This document shows, piece after piece, positions 46,177 to 56,933 of a DNA stretch of 64,000 nucleotides. The notes beneath the pieces were generated by a model. That model had not been told where the DNA came from, did not search any database, and saw only the letters and a program-made list of their open reading frames with translations. Location of the stretch: the NCBI GenBank assembly GCA_002786025.1, contig NHNW01000015.1:372001-436000 (forward strand), read 5' to 3'. Numbering within the stretch: the stretch's first letter is position 1; every line of letters begins with the position of its first letter. Source of the DNA: Zasmidium citrigriseum (lineage: Eukaryota; Ascomycota; Dothideomycetes; Mycosphaerellales; Mycosphaerellaceae). The translations under genes were made by a program, and so were the position numbers.

Positions 46177-46695
46177 GCAGATAGCTCGCTCGCATAGACT
46201 AAGTGACACTTCCGTTGATCAGTGCAAGTCTTCGGTCAGAAGTATTCCCGCCCGAGGCACCCAAGTCAAACATTTGTAACAGGATCGAGGACATTCGAGA
46301 GATCGAAACACCGAATCTTTATCTGTCTATTCGCCTGTATCCTGCGGAAAAGTCATTAAGTACTCCAATGCCCAAAAGAGAAATGCATCCCGAGCAAATT
46401 GATCCTTTGGGGAACACGGCTACGCAGCTGAAGAAATCCCGGCGTTCTAGGGCTGCGAACCCGAAAAGCGATCTCTTTTCGTTCGCTCGAGGTTCTCTCG
46501 CGACTAGAAGACATATAGGGTAGACGGAGTGGATAGATGTGGGTGCAAGACGTTAAAGATGTATAAAGCTCTTGATCTTTCTCGCCTGTCAACCCATCAC
46601 CCACCTGCCAACGTCAACTCACTTGAGAACAAGCGACAAGCAACAGACCAGACAGAGACCCACTCAAACACTCAAACCGTTCAAGCACCTCCAAA
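46177..46695. other. intergenic, upstream of the 131-residue gene
   Basis: 519 bp, no supported gene. The right part is CA-rich just before the next ATG, as in many fungal 5' leaders. Confidence 0.45.
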
Positions 46696-47091
46696 ATGCC
46701 CCCCAAAACCCTCCTCCTCGCCGGCCTAGGCAAATACGCCTCCTCGGACCCAGCGAGCATGACCCAATTCGGCGGCGCCAGCAACATCAAAGCCGCCGTC
46801 GCCGCCGAAATGCAGACCCTCATCCAGCAAGGCTACACTTGCGTGAACATCGACCTCAACCCGAACGACATCGCCGACACTCTGGCACGCCTGAGAGAGA
46901 CGTTCCAGCAACAGCAGTTCGATGGTTTCGTGATCGGGTTCGGATTGAGGGGAAATAAAGAGTATACAGATTTGTTTGAGAAGGTTGTCAATTTGGGGAT
47001 TGAGATGAATGGGGGGATTAGGTTTGGGTTTAGTACGAGTCCGACGGGGTTGGTTGAGACTGTGGGGAGGATTTTTCCTGAGGGAGAGTGA
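46696..47091 (+). CDS. small conserved-looking hypothetical protein
   Basis: Intronless, 131 residues, no signal peptide or membrane segment. I cannot name the family. The sequence alternates strands and helices: TLLLAGLG at the start, VNIDLNPND, an amphipathic helix (ADTLARLRETFQQQ), FDGFVIGFGLRG, a helix (YTDLFEKVVNLG) and IRFGFSTSPTG. This looks like a compact Rossmann/flavodoxin-type alpha-beta fold, with Gly-rich turns after strands 1 and 3. The ATG follows a CA-rich leader, and codon use is regular. It may be a response-regulator-like or nucleotide-binding protein, but no catalytic residue can be assigned. Confidence 0.75.
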   Translation: MPPKTLLLAGLGKYASSDPASMTQFGGASNIKAAVAAEMQTLIQQGYTCVNIDLNPNDIADTLARLRETFQQQQFDGFVIGFGLRGNKEYTDLFEKVVNLGIEMNGGIRFGFSTSPTGLVETVGRIFPEGE

Positions 47092-47784
47092 GGAGAGAAG
47101 ATAAGAGAAGAGATGTGTTGTAGAAGAGTAGGAACAAACAAACGAACGGATTAACAGGAACCGCATATCATGGAGAAGTGATGGAATACCTCGACGAATG
47201 AACATAGGTTACAGTAAGCACTTATTTTCCAAGGCTCTGGAATGTTTGCTTCCGCGGCCTATAGGGAATCGTGAAAGTCAATCGGTGGTTCAGTATGAGT
47301 GAATGTTTAGGACAGTGTTGCATGCGCTTGATGAGCAAGTATGATATGAAAACCACGCGTGACTAGCGCAGAAGAGAAAAGGCATGTGAAATTAAGAAAG
47401 TGAAAGCATGTGAAAGAAACAGAAATAGCGTGGCTGGCGAGAGAGTTCGTCAGGAGAGGGCAGAACGGGACTAGCGCGGGGCGTGTCATTGGCTGTCGGG
47501 CGTCATCTCACGTCGTCCAAGTGGGAACAACGCCCCTGCTTTTGCCGACCGCTGCAACAACGCACCCGACCGACTCTCTGCCCATCAACCAGCGACCCAA
47601 CGCCATCGCCTATCATCAAGCGGCTCGGACACAGCGATCCTCGAGTCGATACTGGCTGCTCCTCGAATTTTTGGCAATTTTCTGACGCGTTTGGGGCTCC
47701 AGATGAGGACGTCGCCGTCGTGAAAATTTTGCAGCCCGCGGTCGCGCGCCGTGCGCAGCCCCGCGTAGCCTGCAGACCGGGACC
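47092..47784. other. intergenic, upstream of epl1
   Basis: 693 bp. No gene. GC-rich near the epl1 start. Confidence 0.45.
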
Positions 47785-49727
47785 ATGTCAACGCGCAGCA
47801 CCCAACGACATGTTCGCCAACGAAAGCTCAATACCAAGCAGCCGCTTCGTATTATCCGCGAGCATGAGGTCCAGGACGTTCCGGACGATGATGGCCAAAG
47901 ACATACCCCTCAGGTCGAGACCGGTGTCGAGAAGGGCGAAGAAGGCGTGAGTATTCACCGTTATAGCTTACCTGGCTTGTTGATCAACACTGACATCCAC
48001 AGGAATACCACTTGCAAGCCGTCATCAATGCAGAGCGTGCAGCCGTGCTGGGTGCACAATCCCAGCAAAGCTACATCCCAACGCCAGATGCTGTTGAGGC
48101 AAAAGGCATCAAGTATGACGAGCTGTATCCAAAGGTCTTCAACCCACCTGCAACGTATATTCGGTTCAGTTCGACGGTCGAGGACTGCATCGGCGTAACG
48201 TATTGCATGAATGAGGATGATGCCAAATTCCTGGAGCAGTTGAATGATGGCAAAGATGTCAACGGCCAGCCTCTCAAGGATAAGTCGAGCCAGTGTTCCG
48301 AGGACACGTTCGAGGAGGTCATGAACTTCTTCGAAGAGACCAGTGCCCGTATCCAGCCTTTTGCGAATCTCGATGCTGCTCCAGTGCTCAGCTTGGAGGA
48401 GATGGAGCAAGCTCGCGAAGAGGTGTTGTCGGCAGAAGCGCAACGTTTCCTGAAGCCCATATACCAATATTGGAATGTGAGGAAGGGCAGCCGGCCGATG
48501 ATGCCCTCGATCAAGGTCCGCGTGCTCGATACAACCAGTGAAGCAGATGATGCGGATCCATACGTCTGTTTCCGAAGGCGTGAGGTGCGACAGACTCGAA
48601 AGACCAGAGGTCGCGATGCCCAAGTCGTCGAGAAGATCAAGAAGCTGCGGTTAGAACTTGAGCAGGCACGGCAGATCGTGCAGATGGTTAAGGATCGCGA
48701 GAAGCTCAACGCCGACAATCTCGACATCTCGCGGAAAGTCTTCGAGCAGCGCAAGCAACTCAAAGACGTCAAGATTGCCAAAAACATCATTGGCGAAAAG
48801 GGCGAAGACGAGGAACTGCTCGTCAATCAAAAGGTACGCTCACCTCATTGTGTCGGTCTTCGTGGCATTGCTGACTTTCTGCAGCCCGTTCCCAAGCCCA
48901 AAGCAAGACCAGACGGTCAGCGACCACCAACGATTAGGCTTCGTTCTGGTGGCGACCGTTCCGCGCCCGACTCTGATCTTGACCTGCTCGCTGAGCGACA
49001 AGCCGAGGCTGAGGCTCACGTCAATCATACCATTGAAAGCAGGAAAGAGCAGCATCGTCGGTGGAACCAATCTTGGGAAGACAAGACTTGGAACCCGCTC
49101 ACGCCGCCACCGGAGCTCGACGAGCAGAGCCTCAAATGGGGCTTCCTGTCGCCAGAAGGTACTGGGTATCCCACGCCGCCGCCTAGCTTGCCGTCGAGGA
49201 GTTCGCAAGACCGTGATGGCGATGCCGATGGTGATATCGATATGACGGATCCCAAACCGCTGGCGGATGCAGTGGCTGGCGCCGAGCCACAGTTCACATT
49301 CTTCTGCCCTCCGCCCTGCTCGACAGAAGGCTTCTTTGACAACAATTTAACGCTTGCTCAGCGCCACGGCCGTCCAGCAGCCCGCCTGCGTCGTGGTCGA
49401 GGAGGCCGCTTGCATCTGGAGCTGCGCAAGGCGCGACCGAAGGGCCAGATCGCGCGAGGTGTCGTTTCCGATTCAGACAGCGATGATGAAGCCGAGGACT
49501 ATTTTCCAGTATCCGACGCGAAGACGTTCGATTATCGATGTGCGCTTAACAGTCGTGCTCGACCTGGTCCAGAAGGCATGGGAGAGCGAAGACAGTGGCC
49601 AAGTGGTGACCAGACCGCGATGATGGCCGGCGCGCAACAGCAGCCTCAACCACAACAAACAGCTTCGTCTGCAGCTCATTCACAGCCAAACCCTCCGCCG
49701 CAAGCCGCAGGCGGCAGTTCGAGCTGA
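47785..49727 (+). CDS. epl1: Enhancer of polycomb-like protein Epl1 (NuA4 subunit)
   Basis: Scaffold of the Piccolo module of the NuA4 histone acetyltransferase. Exons 47785-47946, 48003-48833 and 48885-49727 give 611 residues. The EPcA domain spans about 5-260: a basic start (STRSTQRHVRQRKLN), EYHLQAVINAE, IPTPDAVEAKGIKYDELYP, YIRFSSTVEDCIGVTYCMNEDD, and the hallmark YQYWNVRKG with DPYVCFRRREVRQTRKTRGRD. A coiled coil follows, then a disordered Pro/Arg/Gln-rich tail. The second intron (51 bp) is in frame and free of stops. Convergent with rkm4, 142 bp apart. Confidence 0.95.
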
Positions 49728-49869
49728 TGAGCCTCTTTTCTTGTGCCAATGGATGTTGGAACTGTGTCGTTGTTGAGCGATGCTTGCTTGTATTGTTACG
49801 ATTGTTGCTTGTTAGGATAGCCGAGATACCCGAGGAAGAACTTGTTGTACTATTACGATGAAGTCGCCT

Positions 49870-51295
49870 CTATTTCTTTGTTGGTTGTCGAATGGCCGCT
49901 GCCTCGTCCTCCAGTGTGTCTGCTGATCGCTTGTTGCCGGTCGACTCCGTCAGGGCGGCGACGGCTTCTTGGAGGACTTCCTTCTCGCCTTTGATGACTT
50001 TCGTGGCCATTACGTGTCGATGACTGTCGTCTCCAGCAGCTGGCGTATCTGGATACATGGCATATCGGTAGACCAAGACTGTTCGGAGCAACTTCTTGGC
50101 TTCAGTAGAGAGATCTGCTTTTGGTAGCTTCTCTTTCTTCTTCATCTTGTCAAACTCGGCTTTGGGCGTGGCAAGCAAGTTGAGCAAGACGCACAGCTCT
50201 TCGGGGAACTGCCCATCTTCACTGCTCGATCGAGAGATGTCATATCCGTCATCGAGAACGCCTTGCTCTTCAAGATATTCCCACCGCTCATCAAGGTCCT
50301 TCTCAGGTAGCTTCAGCTGATCGTTCGCCTTGTCTTTGATGAGGTCAGAGGGGATTTCAACCACGTCGTACTTGGCGTAGTTGTCCGTGACGTAGCCGTA
50401 TCGCCTCAAAAGATCCGCTCTTGGCAGTGAACCGAAGTCGTTGTACAACTCCTCGCCCGCCTTGACGGCTTTGATGGTCTTCATGACGACCTTGTCGTCT
50501 TCGTAGAAAAGCTTGGCGTTGTTGCGGTCGGCATCCGCGTTGAGCATGTCGGCCATAGGCACCATGCCCTTGGGTAGCACTGCACCCTCTTCTCCATCTT
50601 CTGAGTCTTCCTCCCAGCCGTCTTCGTCGTTCCTAGATTGCCCAGGCTTCTCGAGATCGAAGGCATACGACATGATCGTCGAGCCCATGCGGTGGCACAG
50701 AGCGAGAAGCTCCTCGTTGCCCAGACCCGGCAGGGAGGCGGTCTTGATCGCTTGTCCAAGTACTGGTATCATCTGCTCATTGAAGGTCTCATCTGCGCCC
50801 TCTTTGCCAATCTTGTTGACGACAGCACTGCCCTCAAGGTACTTGAGCTCGTCATCCGACCAGTACATCAGACTGTCGAAATTTTCAGGCAGGACCTCGA
50901 AGTATGGCTTCCACGGTGATCTTGTGCCTTTCAGATGCTCAAGCACCATCACAGCTATCAGTGAGAGCCATGGGTCATCGATCTCTTTCAAGGAGTCTGA
51001 CGGAATGGTCGAGGTTTCGGTGGTGAGGATCGACGAGCGTGGGATACTGAAGAGTTCTTCGTCTTCGGCGAGATCTTGAGTTGCGACTGGATCAGAAATC
51101 AGTGTATCATTCCAAGGAGGAGGGACTTGCATGACGAATCAAGGACGCACCAACACCCCTTCCAGCACCTTGCTGTCTCAAGTCCGCCAGTTCGATCTTG
51201 TCCGAGATGGTTGCTCCAATCTGCTTCAGCCAGGCGAGGAATGCATCCGATCTTGCTTGGAAGTCGTCGTCTTCGCTCGTGTCCATACGCTCCAT
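49870..51295 (-). CDS. rkm4: SET-domain ribosomal lysine methyltransferase Rkm4
   Basis: SETD6-like enzyme; yeast Rkm4 monomethylates ribosomal protein L42. Exons 51295-51151 and 51086-49870 give 453 residues. SET motifs: GAGRGVVATQDLAEDEELF at the amino side, the insert-containing middle (I-SET) with YWSDDELKYLEGS, then MVPMADMLNADADRNNAKL and GEELYNDFGSLPRADLLRRYGY, which supply the SAM-binding Asn and catalytic Tyr. The Rubisco LSMT substrate-binding domain follows. An acidic insert (EDGWEEDSEDGEEG) interrupts the SET core, as in homologues. The ATG at 51295 restores the family start. Confidence 0.88.
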
Positions 51296-51773
51296 CGTTG
51301 TTGAATGTTGTAGTGTGTAGGTTGTGTGAGGAGAGTGGTGGTGATGGGCAAAGAACGATGTAAATTCAAGACCCACTTGAGCGGACCCGCCTGCCGTCCC
51401 GAGACTCTCGGGAAGAGCCGCAGACCCTGGCCTTCTTGGCCTTCACATGAACGACACTGGAGAAGCTAGCAAGAAAACCACGGTAGGGTGCCGGTCGACC
51501 ATCAGACTTGCCTTGCTCTAGATATGAGCATGCGCTCAAGGACGTGAATTGATTCGTGAGAGCCTGAGAAAATCAAGTAGAAGGTGAAGAAAATGCATTA
51601 TCACCATTTCTCATTCGAGCCATCTATCATCTGCAACTGGGGTATCTCGTGCTAAAGCAAAAACAAGCAAATATCACACTGCCTCCCAACGAATTTGACT
51701 CTCTCGCATAAGAGCAAGTCTCAGTGCAGCGCAATCTCCTCTCGTGTTCTGTACTGACCTATCCTCCAATCCT
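51296..51773. other. intergenic between the SNF2 gene and rkm4
   Basis: 478 bp between the 3' end of the SNF2 gene and the start of rkm4, both on the minus strand. 3' UTR and promoter only. Confidence 0.45.
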
Positions 51774-54700
51774 TCACTTCTCCGGTGGTGGCATTGGAAG
51801 GCCATGAGGAACCGTCGGCGCAGTGGATGGCGGAGGTGCTGCAGTCGGCAAGGTGACGATTCTTGATGGAGCTTGTGTTCGCTGCAATTGCAAACCCATC
51901 GGAGCTGGAGGCGGCGCCATACTTCCAGGAAGGCCGTTGATGCGAAGGGGCGGAGCAAATTGGAAACCGGCACGTCCAGACTGCGAGTGGCTCCTAGCAG
52001 GCGCAGTGGACCCTGGGACGGTGGAGGGTCCAACATGCGGAGCTCCGGCTGCACCCTTCCTGCCTTTGCCTTTGGCTTTGGCTGCGTTACGACCTTCTTG
52101 AAGCTCCAGCTCAACTTCACGTCGCTCTTCCTCATTGAGCGGCTCATCCACCACTTTCTCCTGCAACACCTCCATAGTCGTCAAGCTTCGAATCATGATC
52201 TCGGTCACACCGGCTTCCTCAGCTTTTCGCCGGTAATGCTTGACGATGCCGTCAAGAACCACGTCTTTGCCGAGCGACTCCTCCAGGTCTTCTTGCTCAA
52301 CGTCTTTGGGCTCGTGGATCGCGTTCTTGGGGGCGACATCCGCGATTCTCTTGGTAGTGATCTTGTCGACAACGCCTTTGTTCAAGCGTTCCTTGAACAT
52401 CTGTTTGTTGTACAGCATGTCCTCGAAAGTGCCACCCACGCTGAACCTGTATACGAACACCGGCTTCTTCTGTCCAAGTCGGTACGAACGACTGATGGCC
52501 TGCGATTCATGTGTTGGGTTGAAGCCTGAATCAAGGATTATCACTCGATTGGCGATCTGAATGTTCAGGCCCACGCCGCCCGCTTTGGTAGACATCATCA
52601 TAAGGTCGAGCCTGCCACTGTTCATGTCCTTCAACACTACGTCTCGTACCTTAGTATTCATCGAACCGTCAATTCGAACGAAGGTGACTCCAGCAGCTGT
52701 CAGAAGCTCGCCTAGGTAGTTGAGCGTAGGAATGCTTTGGGAGAAGATGAGAACCTTGTCATCGAGCGCCTTGGATCGGCGGACAATCTCAATCAACATG
52801 GCCATCTTTGTGGAAAGTTGAGGGTCAATATCATCAGTGATGTGCGACGTGATACTGTTGATGACCTCCTCGGAAAAGCCTGAGGTGCGGATGCTCTCGG
52901 CGGCCTCATCCTCCTCATCCTCCTCGACGGCGGCCTGGGCGGGTGTTGCGACGCCATCGTCCGATTCCGAAGGCGTAGACGCTCTTGACTGACGACGAGC
53001 TGGAACTGGTCGAGGTCTTGCGGGTTCCAGCATTTTCCGCTTGAATGCCAGGGGATGATTCAGGAGCAATGTCAACACCGCTAAAAATCCAAACAAAGTC
53101 ACCTGTGCGGCATCCTTTGTTTTGCCTTCGCCGACGAGGTGCTGCACATACTTCGAATATGCTGCGTGTTGTACGTCCGTAAGAGGCAACTTGATGACGA
53201 ATTCCACTTTCGGTGGAAGAGACCCTTGCAAGACGGTGATATTCGCTCGGTCCACCTTGGGCTCGATGTTCGAATGCAGAACGGCCAACTTCTTGACGGC
53301 TCTTCGACGTTGGTAGGAATTACTGTCCTTACCATTGCCGTCTTTGATCGGTCTGGCGTATTGTGAGTTGAACCAGTCGGAATCGCCGAGGAAGTCAGGC
53401 GCCACGAAAGACACCAATGAATAGATCTCCTGGACATCGTTGGACATTGGAGTGCCTGTGAGGGCCAGTCGGCTCTCGGTCTGAATTTGCTTGACAGCAA
53501 TCGACCGAAGAGACTTCTCGTTGCCCAGTTTGTGAGCCTCATCAGCTACTACGATGTCTGGGCCTGGATCCAGCAGGCATTCGAAGGTCAAGCCTCCAGC
53601 GACGAGTTCGGCTTTGTTGCCAACCCTCTTCACCACCTTTCTCTGGAACAACTCGTAGCCAATGAGCATGACGCCTCCAAGACGGTGCCACTCTTTGAAT
53701 GAACGCTCGTGTTCTTTCGAATTATGGCTCTCCGCCGACCAGACGTTAGGCAGCTTCTCCGGCGCCCACTTCTGAAACTCGGCACGCCAATTTGCAATCA
53801 GTGAGGCGGGGACCAAGACAAGCGTTCGAAGCTGACGTCGCTTCCTGTCCTCTGGCCTGAGACGGGGAGGCAGCTGTTCGTAGACTCGAGGGTTCTTGGA
53901 TTGGGCGGCTTCGTTGAGCGCAACTAGTACAGCAATAGCCTGCACGGTCTTGCCCAGGCCTTGCTCGTGTGCGAGAATACATCCCTGTGCCTCGTCCGCA
54001 GCGTCGGCAGTGAGCTCTCGCCACATGAACTGCACCCCACGTATCTGATGGTCTTTCATGTCTCGCGCGATGTGCTTGTCAACGAAGATGTTCTCCTCAT
54101 CATCCTCTTTCAAGATATTGACCTTGATGTGTGACCTGCTCGGGTCATCATGAACCATCGCCTCAAGCTGGTTCTGGCTCGAAGACTGCTTTTGGAGCTC
54201 CTTAAACCGGTCTTGACGGCTGAACGCCTGTCGCTGTGACTCTGCACCCTTCATGCTGAGGAGTGGCTTCTTTTGTTTGCGCTTGCTCGGCGTGTTACGC
54301 ACAGGATCGCTATCGCCGTCTTCGTCGTCCAACAGTGAGATTACTGTCCCGGGTGAAGGCTTTGACTTGACGCTTGATGTTGGCTCAGGCTTTGGTGCAA
54401 CGAAAAGACTCTGCTTTGATAATGTTGAGTGCAGCATGCCGGCAAACATCTGCAACTGCGTTGGCTGAATCCAGGGCTCTTTAGAGACATTGTTCGGCAT
54501 CTCGCCTTGCATAGTCTGGGGTGAAGCAAAGACATGCGCCAAGTATAACTTCGCTGAGAAGATCGCTGTCTCCGGTGTCTCATCCGATGCGGTGATATTG
54601 AAGTCTTTGCTCAGCTTGCCCACTGCGTTCCTGAGCGCAGCCACGAAACCAGGCATCCTAAGCTCTCTGATGTAGTTGTCGATGGCTTTTCGCATGTCGG

Positions 54701-56933
54701 CTCCGGCTTCAGCAAGAATCTTAATGAGTATCCGACGGCGGTCTTGTCGCTCCTTCAATTCGTCCATGTCCCATGCCTCGACTTCGGCAGCTGTAGCATC
54801 GTCCGGGTTCGCGGGGTATGCGCGGGGTTGTTTGACAACCGGTTGCTTTTTGCGACGATTCTTCGATGCAGGTGTTGAATGCGAGTCTGAAGAAATCTCA
54901 ATAGGTTGATCCCGGTTGTTCGATGAGCTCACCTTCTTCGGCGTGCTCTTGGGGACTGGCGTCGGTCTTGGACGTTGAGACAAAATAGTAGCGATGTCAG
55001 GCAACGGATCGCTCTCTGAGTCTGTACCTGCAGTCGGCATGTTGTTCTGCGGACGTTGGAAGGATCCTTTCGGCATCCCTCGATCGCCTTGCGAGGAGTC
55101 AAAAGGAAAAGACGGAGAGTCCATGATTTCAGGTGGTGACGGCTCGATCCAGTCAGCCATGGGTGACAGCGCTTCTTCCATTTCATCGCCCCCATCAAAG
55201 CTGTGCCCGTCATCGATAATTTGCTGCTCTTGTCCTTCCTCGTCTTGCTCGAAGCCGCCTATCGGGGTATGGAAGCGATCCCCATCCGCGTCTGTTCCAT
55301 CCTCCTGGGCGGCCGGCGCAGGTGATAGACTGAGTCGATCGTCGGGACGCACGACAATTCGCTGCTTGACGCCACCATCCGACTTGCCCTTGGGTCCACC
55401 GTGATGTTGGCCGTGGCGCACAACGTGATGCGGCTCTTGCCTTCTGTTCCACACAGAGATCTTCCACTTGAGTTCTTCACGCTCCTCCACGCTAGTTGTC
55501 ATGGCATCGCATTGCTCGCGAACTTCTTTCTCCTTGCGCCATTCAGTCCGCAGAATGTACTCCTTCTGCTTCGCCAACCGCTTGTCGAGGTCGTTGATGC
55601 GTTCATTGGCGGATTCGATGAGCTGCGTCTTGATTGCCTTTGAGCCCTTCGTCTTCTTCCAGACTGTCCAAGCCTGCTTTTCTTCTTTGCGAGGAAGCTT
55701 TGTTTCTCTCCATTTCTCTGCCATGGCGGATATCTCGTTGTCGACAATCTCTCCCGCTGCATCTTCCTCAAGATTGCCTTTCAGTTCTTCCTGCACCTCG
55801 GCTTGCTCTTCCTCGAACTCGCGCTCGAATCGAGACGACATCTCGCCATCATCTTCGGACTGGCCGAACTCCGGCAGAGGAGGATCGTCGTCTTCCCTAC
55901 GAGCCCACTTCGTTGCGAGAAAATCCCATTCGCCGCTGTTGGACTCTTGCTCCTGTCCAAGAACATCGACGTCGACAAAATCGTTTTCTGAGTCGAGGTT
56001 GACGCGGGGCTCTCTGACCGCGATCGCACCATCCCCAGAACTTTCATCCAAACGGAAGACTGTTGCTGAGACGGACTTCTTGCCGCTGATGAGTTCTTCA
56101 CGATACGGAAGAACGGCAATCGCATCTTTCCCACGGCGTCTAATGGGTTTGATGTCGTCGTGTGCAAGGAAGTGACGCAGCTGTCGGAAAACATAGGAAG
56201 CATCTCCGTCATCTGTGTCCTGTTCCTGGAAGGCAATGAACGCTTCCGTATGCCATCGCGCTTTGTCGTCGTCGAAAGGTTCACCTTGCTCTGTCAGGAA
56301 GGGGTAATCTGGCTTCGTCACCACGCCATTGCCCTCTGGGCTAAGATCGCCAATGACAGAGTTCATAGCCGTCTTGCCATAGAAAAGCTCGTCAACCGGG
56401 AGTTTCGAGTCACTCATGTATCTGGTGGATTTACGAGTGTGCACTTTGCTTGGCTGGGCTTGTCCGACAGTTTGCATGGCAGACAGATCAAGCTTTCGCC
56501 GCTTCTTGCCACGTCCATCCTGCACCTCTGTCTCGCCAGCGCGAACGTTCTCTCCGGGGGTTGTTGATGCAGCAACTGGCTCTACATCCGAGTGGCTTGG
56601 ATGCGAGAGGCCGACGATAGAGTTTGGGGTTTGTGGAACAGGCTCAGGGACGCTGCTCGACTGTGCTTTGGATATGTCTTGGAGCTTTCGAATGCAGTGC
56701 ATTACAGCAGTTCGAGCACCAAATGAACGAACACCGAGATCATCGCGAAGGGAGCTCGAGTCCACTGCATTAAGCAATACGTCTCCACTGATGTCGTTCT
56801 CTTCGAGAGTCTGTAGGAAAGACTCGAGGTCTGGTAGGCGCAGGGAGGGGCGATCGCTCAAAAAGCGGGCTGCTTGGTGCCGGAAGAAGTCCGTCACCTG
56901 CGAGGCGCTCCATGATAATGGATCGGTGTCCAT
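51774..56933 (-). CDS. SNF2-family chromatin remodeller with amino-terminal SAM domain (Rad54/ATRX-like)
   Basis: Intronless, 1,719 residues. Residues about 5-90 form a SAM-type helix bundle (WSASQVTDFF, LLNAVDSSSLRDDLG). A long charged region with coiled coil follows. The ATPase begins near 960 (ARDMKDHQIRGVQFMWREL). Walker A GLGKT lies near 990, DEAH in VVADEAHKLG near 1130, LALTGTPMSND is motif III, and the second lobe has LIFSQSIPTLNYLGELL and motif VI QAISRSYRLGQKKPVFVYRF near 1485. A Glu-rich insert splits the lobes. The closest group by eye is the fungal ARIP4/Rad54-like set. The biological role in this lineage is not established. The tail is Pro/Ala-rich. All helicase motifs look intact. 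Confidence 0.9.
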   Translation of the reverse strand: MDTDPLSWSASQVTDFFRHQAARFLSDRPSLRLPDLESFLQTLEENDISGDVLLNAVDSSSLRDDLGVRSFGARTAVMHCIRKLQDISKAQSSSVPEPVPQTPNSIVGLSHPSHSDVEPVAASTTPGENVRAGETEVQDGRGKKRRKLDLSAMQTVGQAQPSKVHTRKSTRYMSDSKLPVDELFYGKTAMNSVIGDLSPEGNGVVTKPDYPFLTEQGEPFDDDKARWHTEAFIAFQEQDTDDGDASYVFRQLRHFLAHDDIKPIRRRGKDAIAVLPYREELISGKKSVSATVFRLDESSGDGAIAVREPRVNLDSENDFVDVDVLGQEQESNSGEWDFLATKWARREDDDPPLPEFGQSEDDGEMSSRFEREFEEEQAEVQEELKGNLEEDAAGEIVDNEISAMAEKWRETKLPRKEEKQAWTVWKKTKGSKAIKTQLIESANERINDLDKRLAKQKEYILRTEWRKEKEVREQCDAMTTSVEEREELKWKISVWNRRQEPHHVVRHGQHHGGPKGKSDGGVKQRIVVRPDDRLSLSPAPAAQEDGTDADGDRFHTPIGGFEQDEEGQEQQIIDDGHSFDGGDEMEEALSPMADWIEPSPPEIMDSPSFPFDSSQGDRGMPKGSFQRPQNNMPTAGTDSESDPLPDIATILSQRPRPTPVPKSTPKKVSSSNNRDQPIEISSDSHSTPASKNRRKKQPVVKQPRAYPANPDDATAAEVEAWDMDELKERQDRRRILIKILAEAGADMRKAIDNYIRELRMPGFVAALRNAVGKLSKDFNITASDETPETAIFSAKLYLAHVFASPQTMQGEMPNNVSKEPWIQPTQLQMFAGMLHSTLSKQSLFVAPKPEPTSSVKSKPSPGTVISLLDDEDGDSDPVRNTPSKRKQKKPLLSMKGAESQRQAFSRQDRFKELQKQSSSQNQLEAMVHDDPSRSHIKVNILKEDDEENIFVDKHIARDMKDHQIRGVQFMWRELTADAADEAQGCILAHEQGLGKTVQAIAVLVALNEAAQSKNPRVYEQLPPRLRPEDRKRRQLRTLVLVPASLIANWRAEFQKWAPEKLPNVWSAESHNSKEHERSFKEWHRLGGVMLIGYELFQRKVVKRVGNKAELVAGGLTFECLLDPGPDIVVADEAHKLGNEKSLRSIAVKQIQTESRLALTGTPMSNDVQEIYSLVSFVAPDFLGDSDWFNSQYARPIKDGNGKDSNSYQRRRAVKKLAVLHSNIEPKVDRANITVLQGSLPPKVEFVIKLPLTDVQHAAYSKYVQHLVGEGKTKDAAQVTLFGFLAVLTLLLNHPLAFKRKMLEPARPRPVPARRQSRASTPSESDDGVATPAQAAVEEDEEDEAAESIRTSGFSEEVINSITSHITDDIDPQLSTKMAMLIEIVRRSKALDDKVLIFSQSIPTLNYLGELLTAAGVTFVRIDGSMNTKVRDVVLKDMNSGRLDLMMMSTKAGGVGLNIQIANRVIILDSGFNPTHESQAISRSYRLGQKKPVFVYRFSVGGTFEDMLYNKQMFKERLNKGVVDKITTKRIADVAPKNAIHEPKDVEQEDLEESLGKDVVLDGIVKHYRRKAEEAGVTEIMIRSLTTMEVLQEKVVDEPLNEEERREVELELQEGRNAAKAKGKGRKGAAGAPHVGPSTVPGSTAPARSHSQSGRAGFQFAPPLRINGLPGSMAPPPAPMGLQLQRTQAPSRIVTLPTAAPPPSTAPTVPHGLPMPPPEK

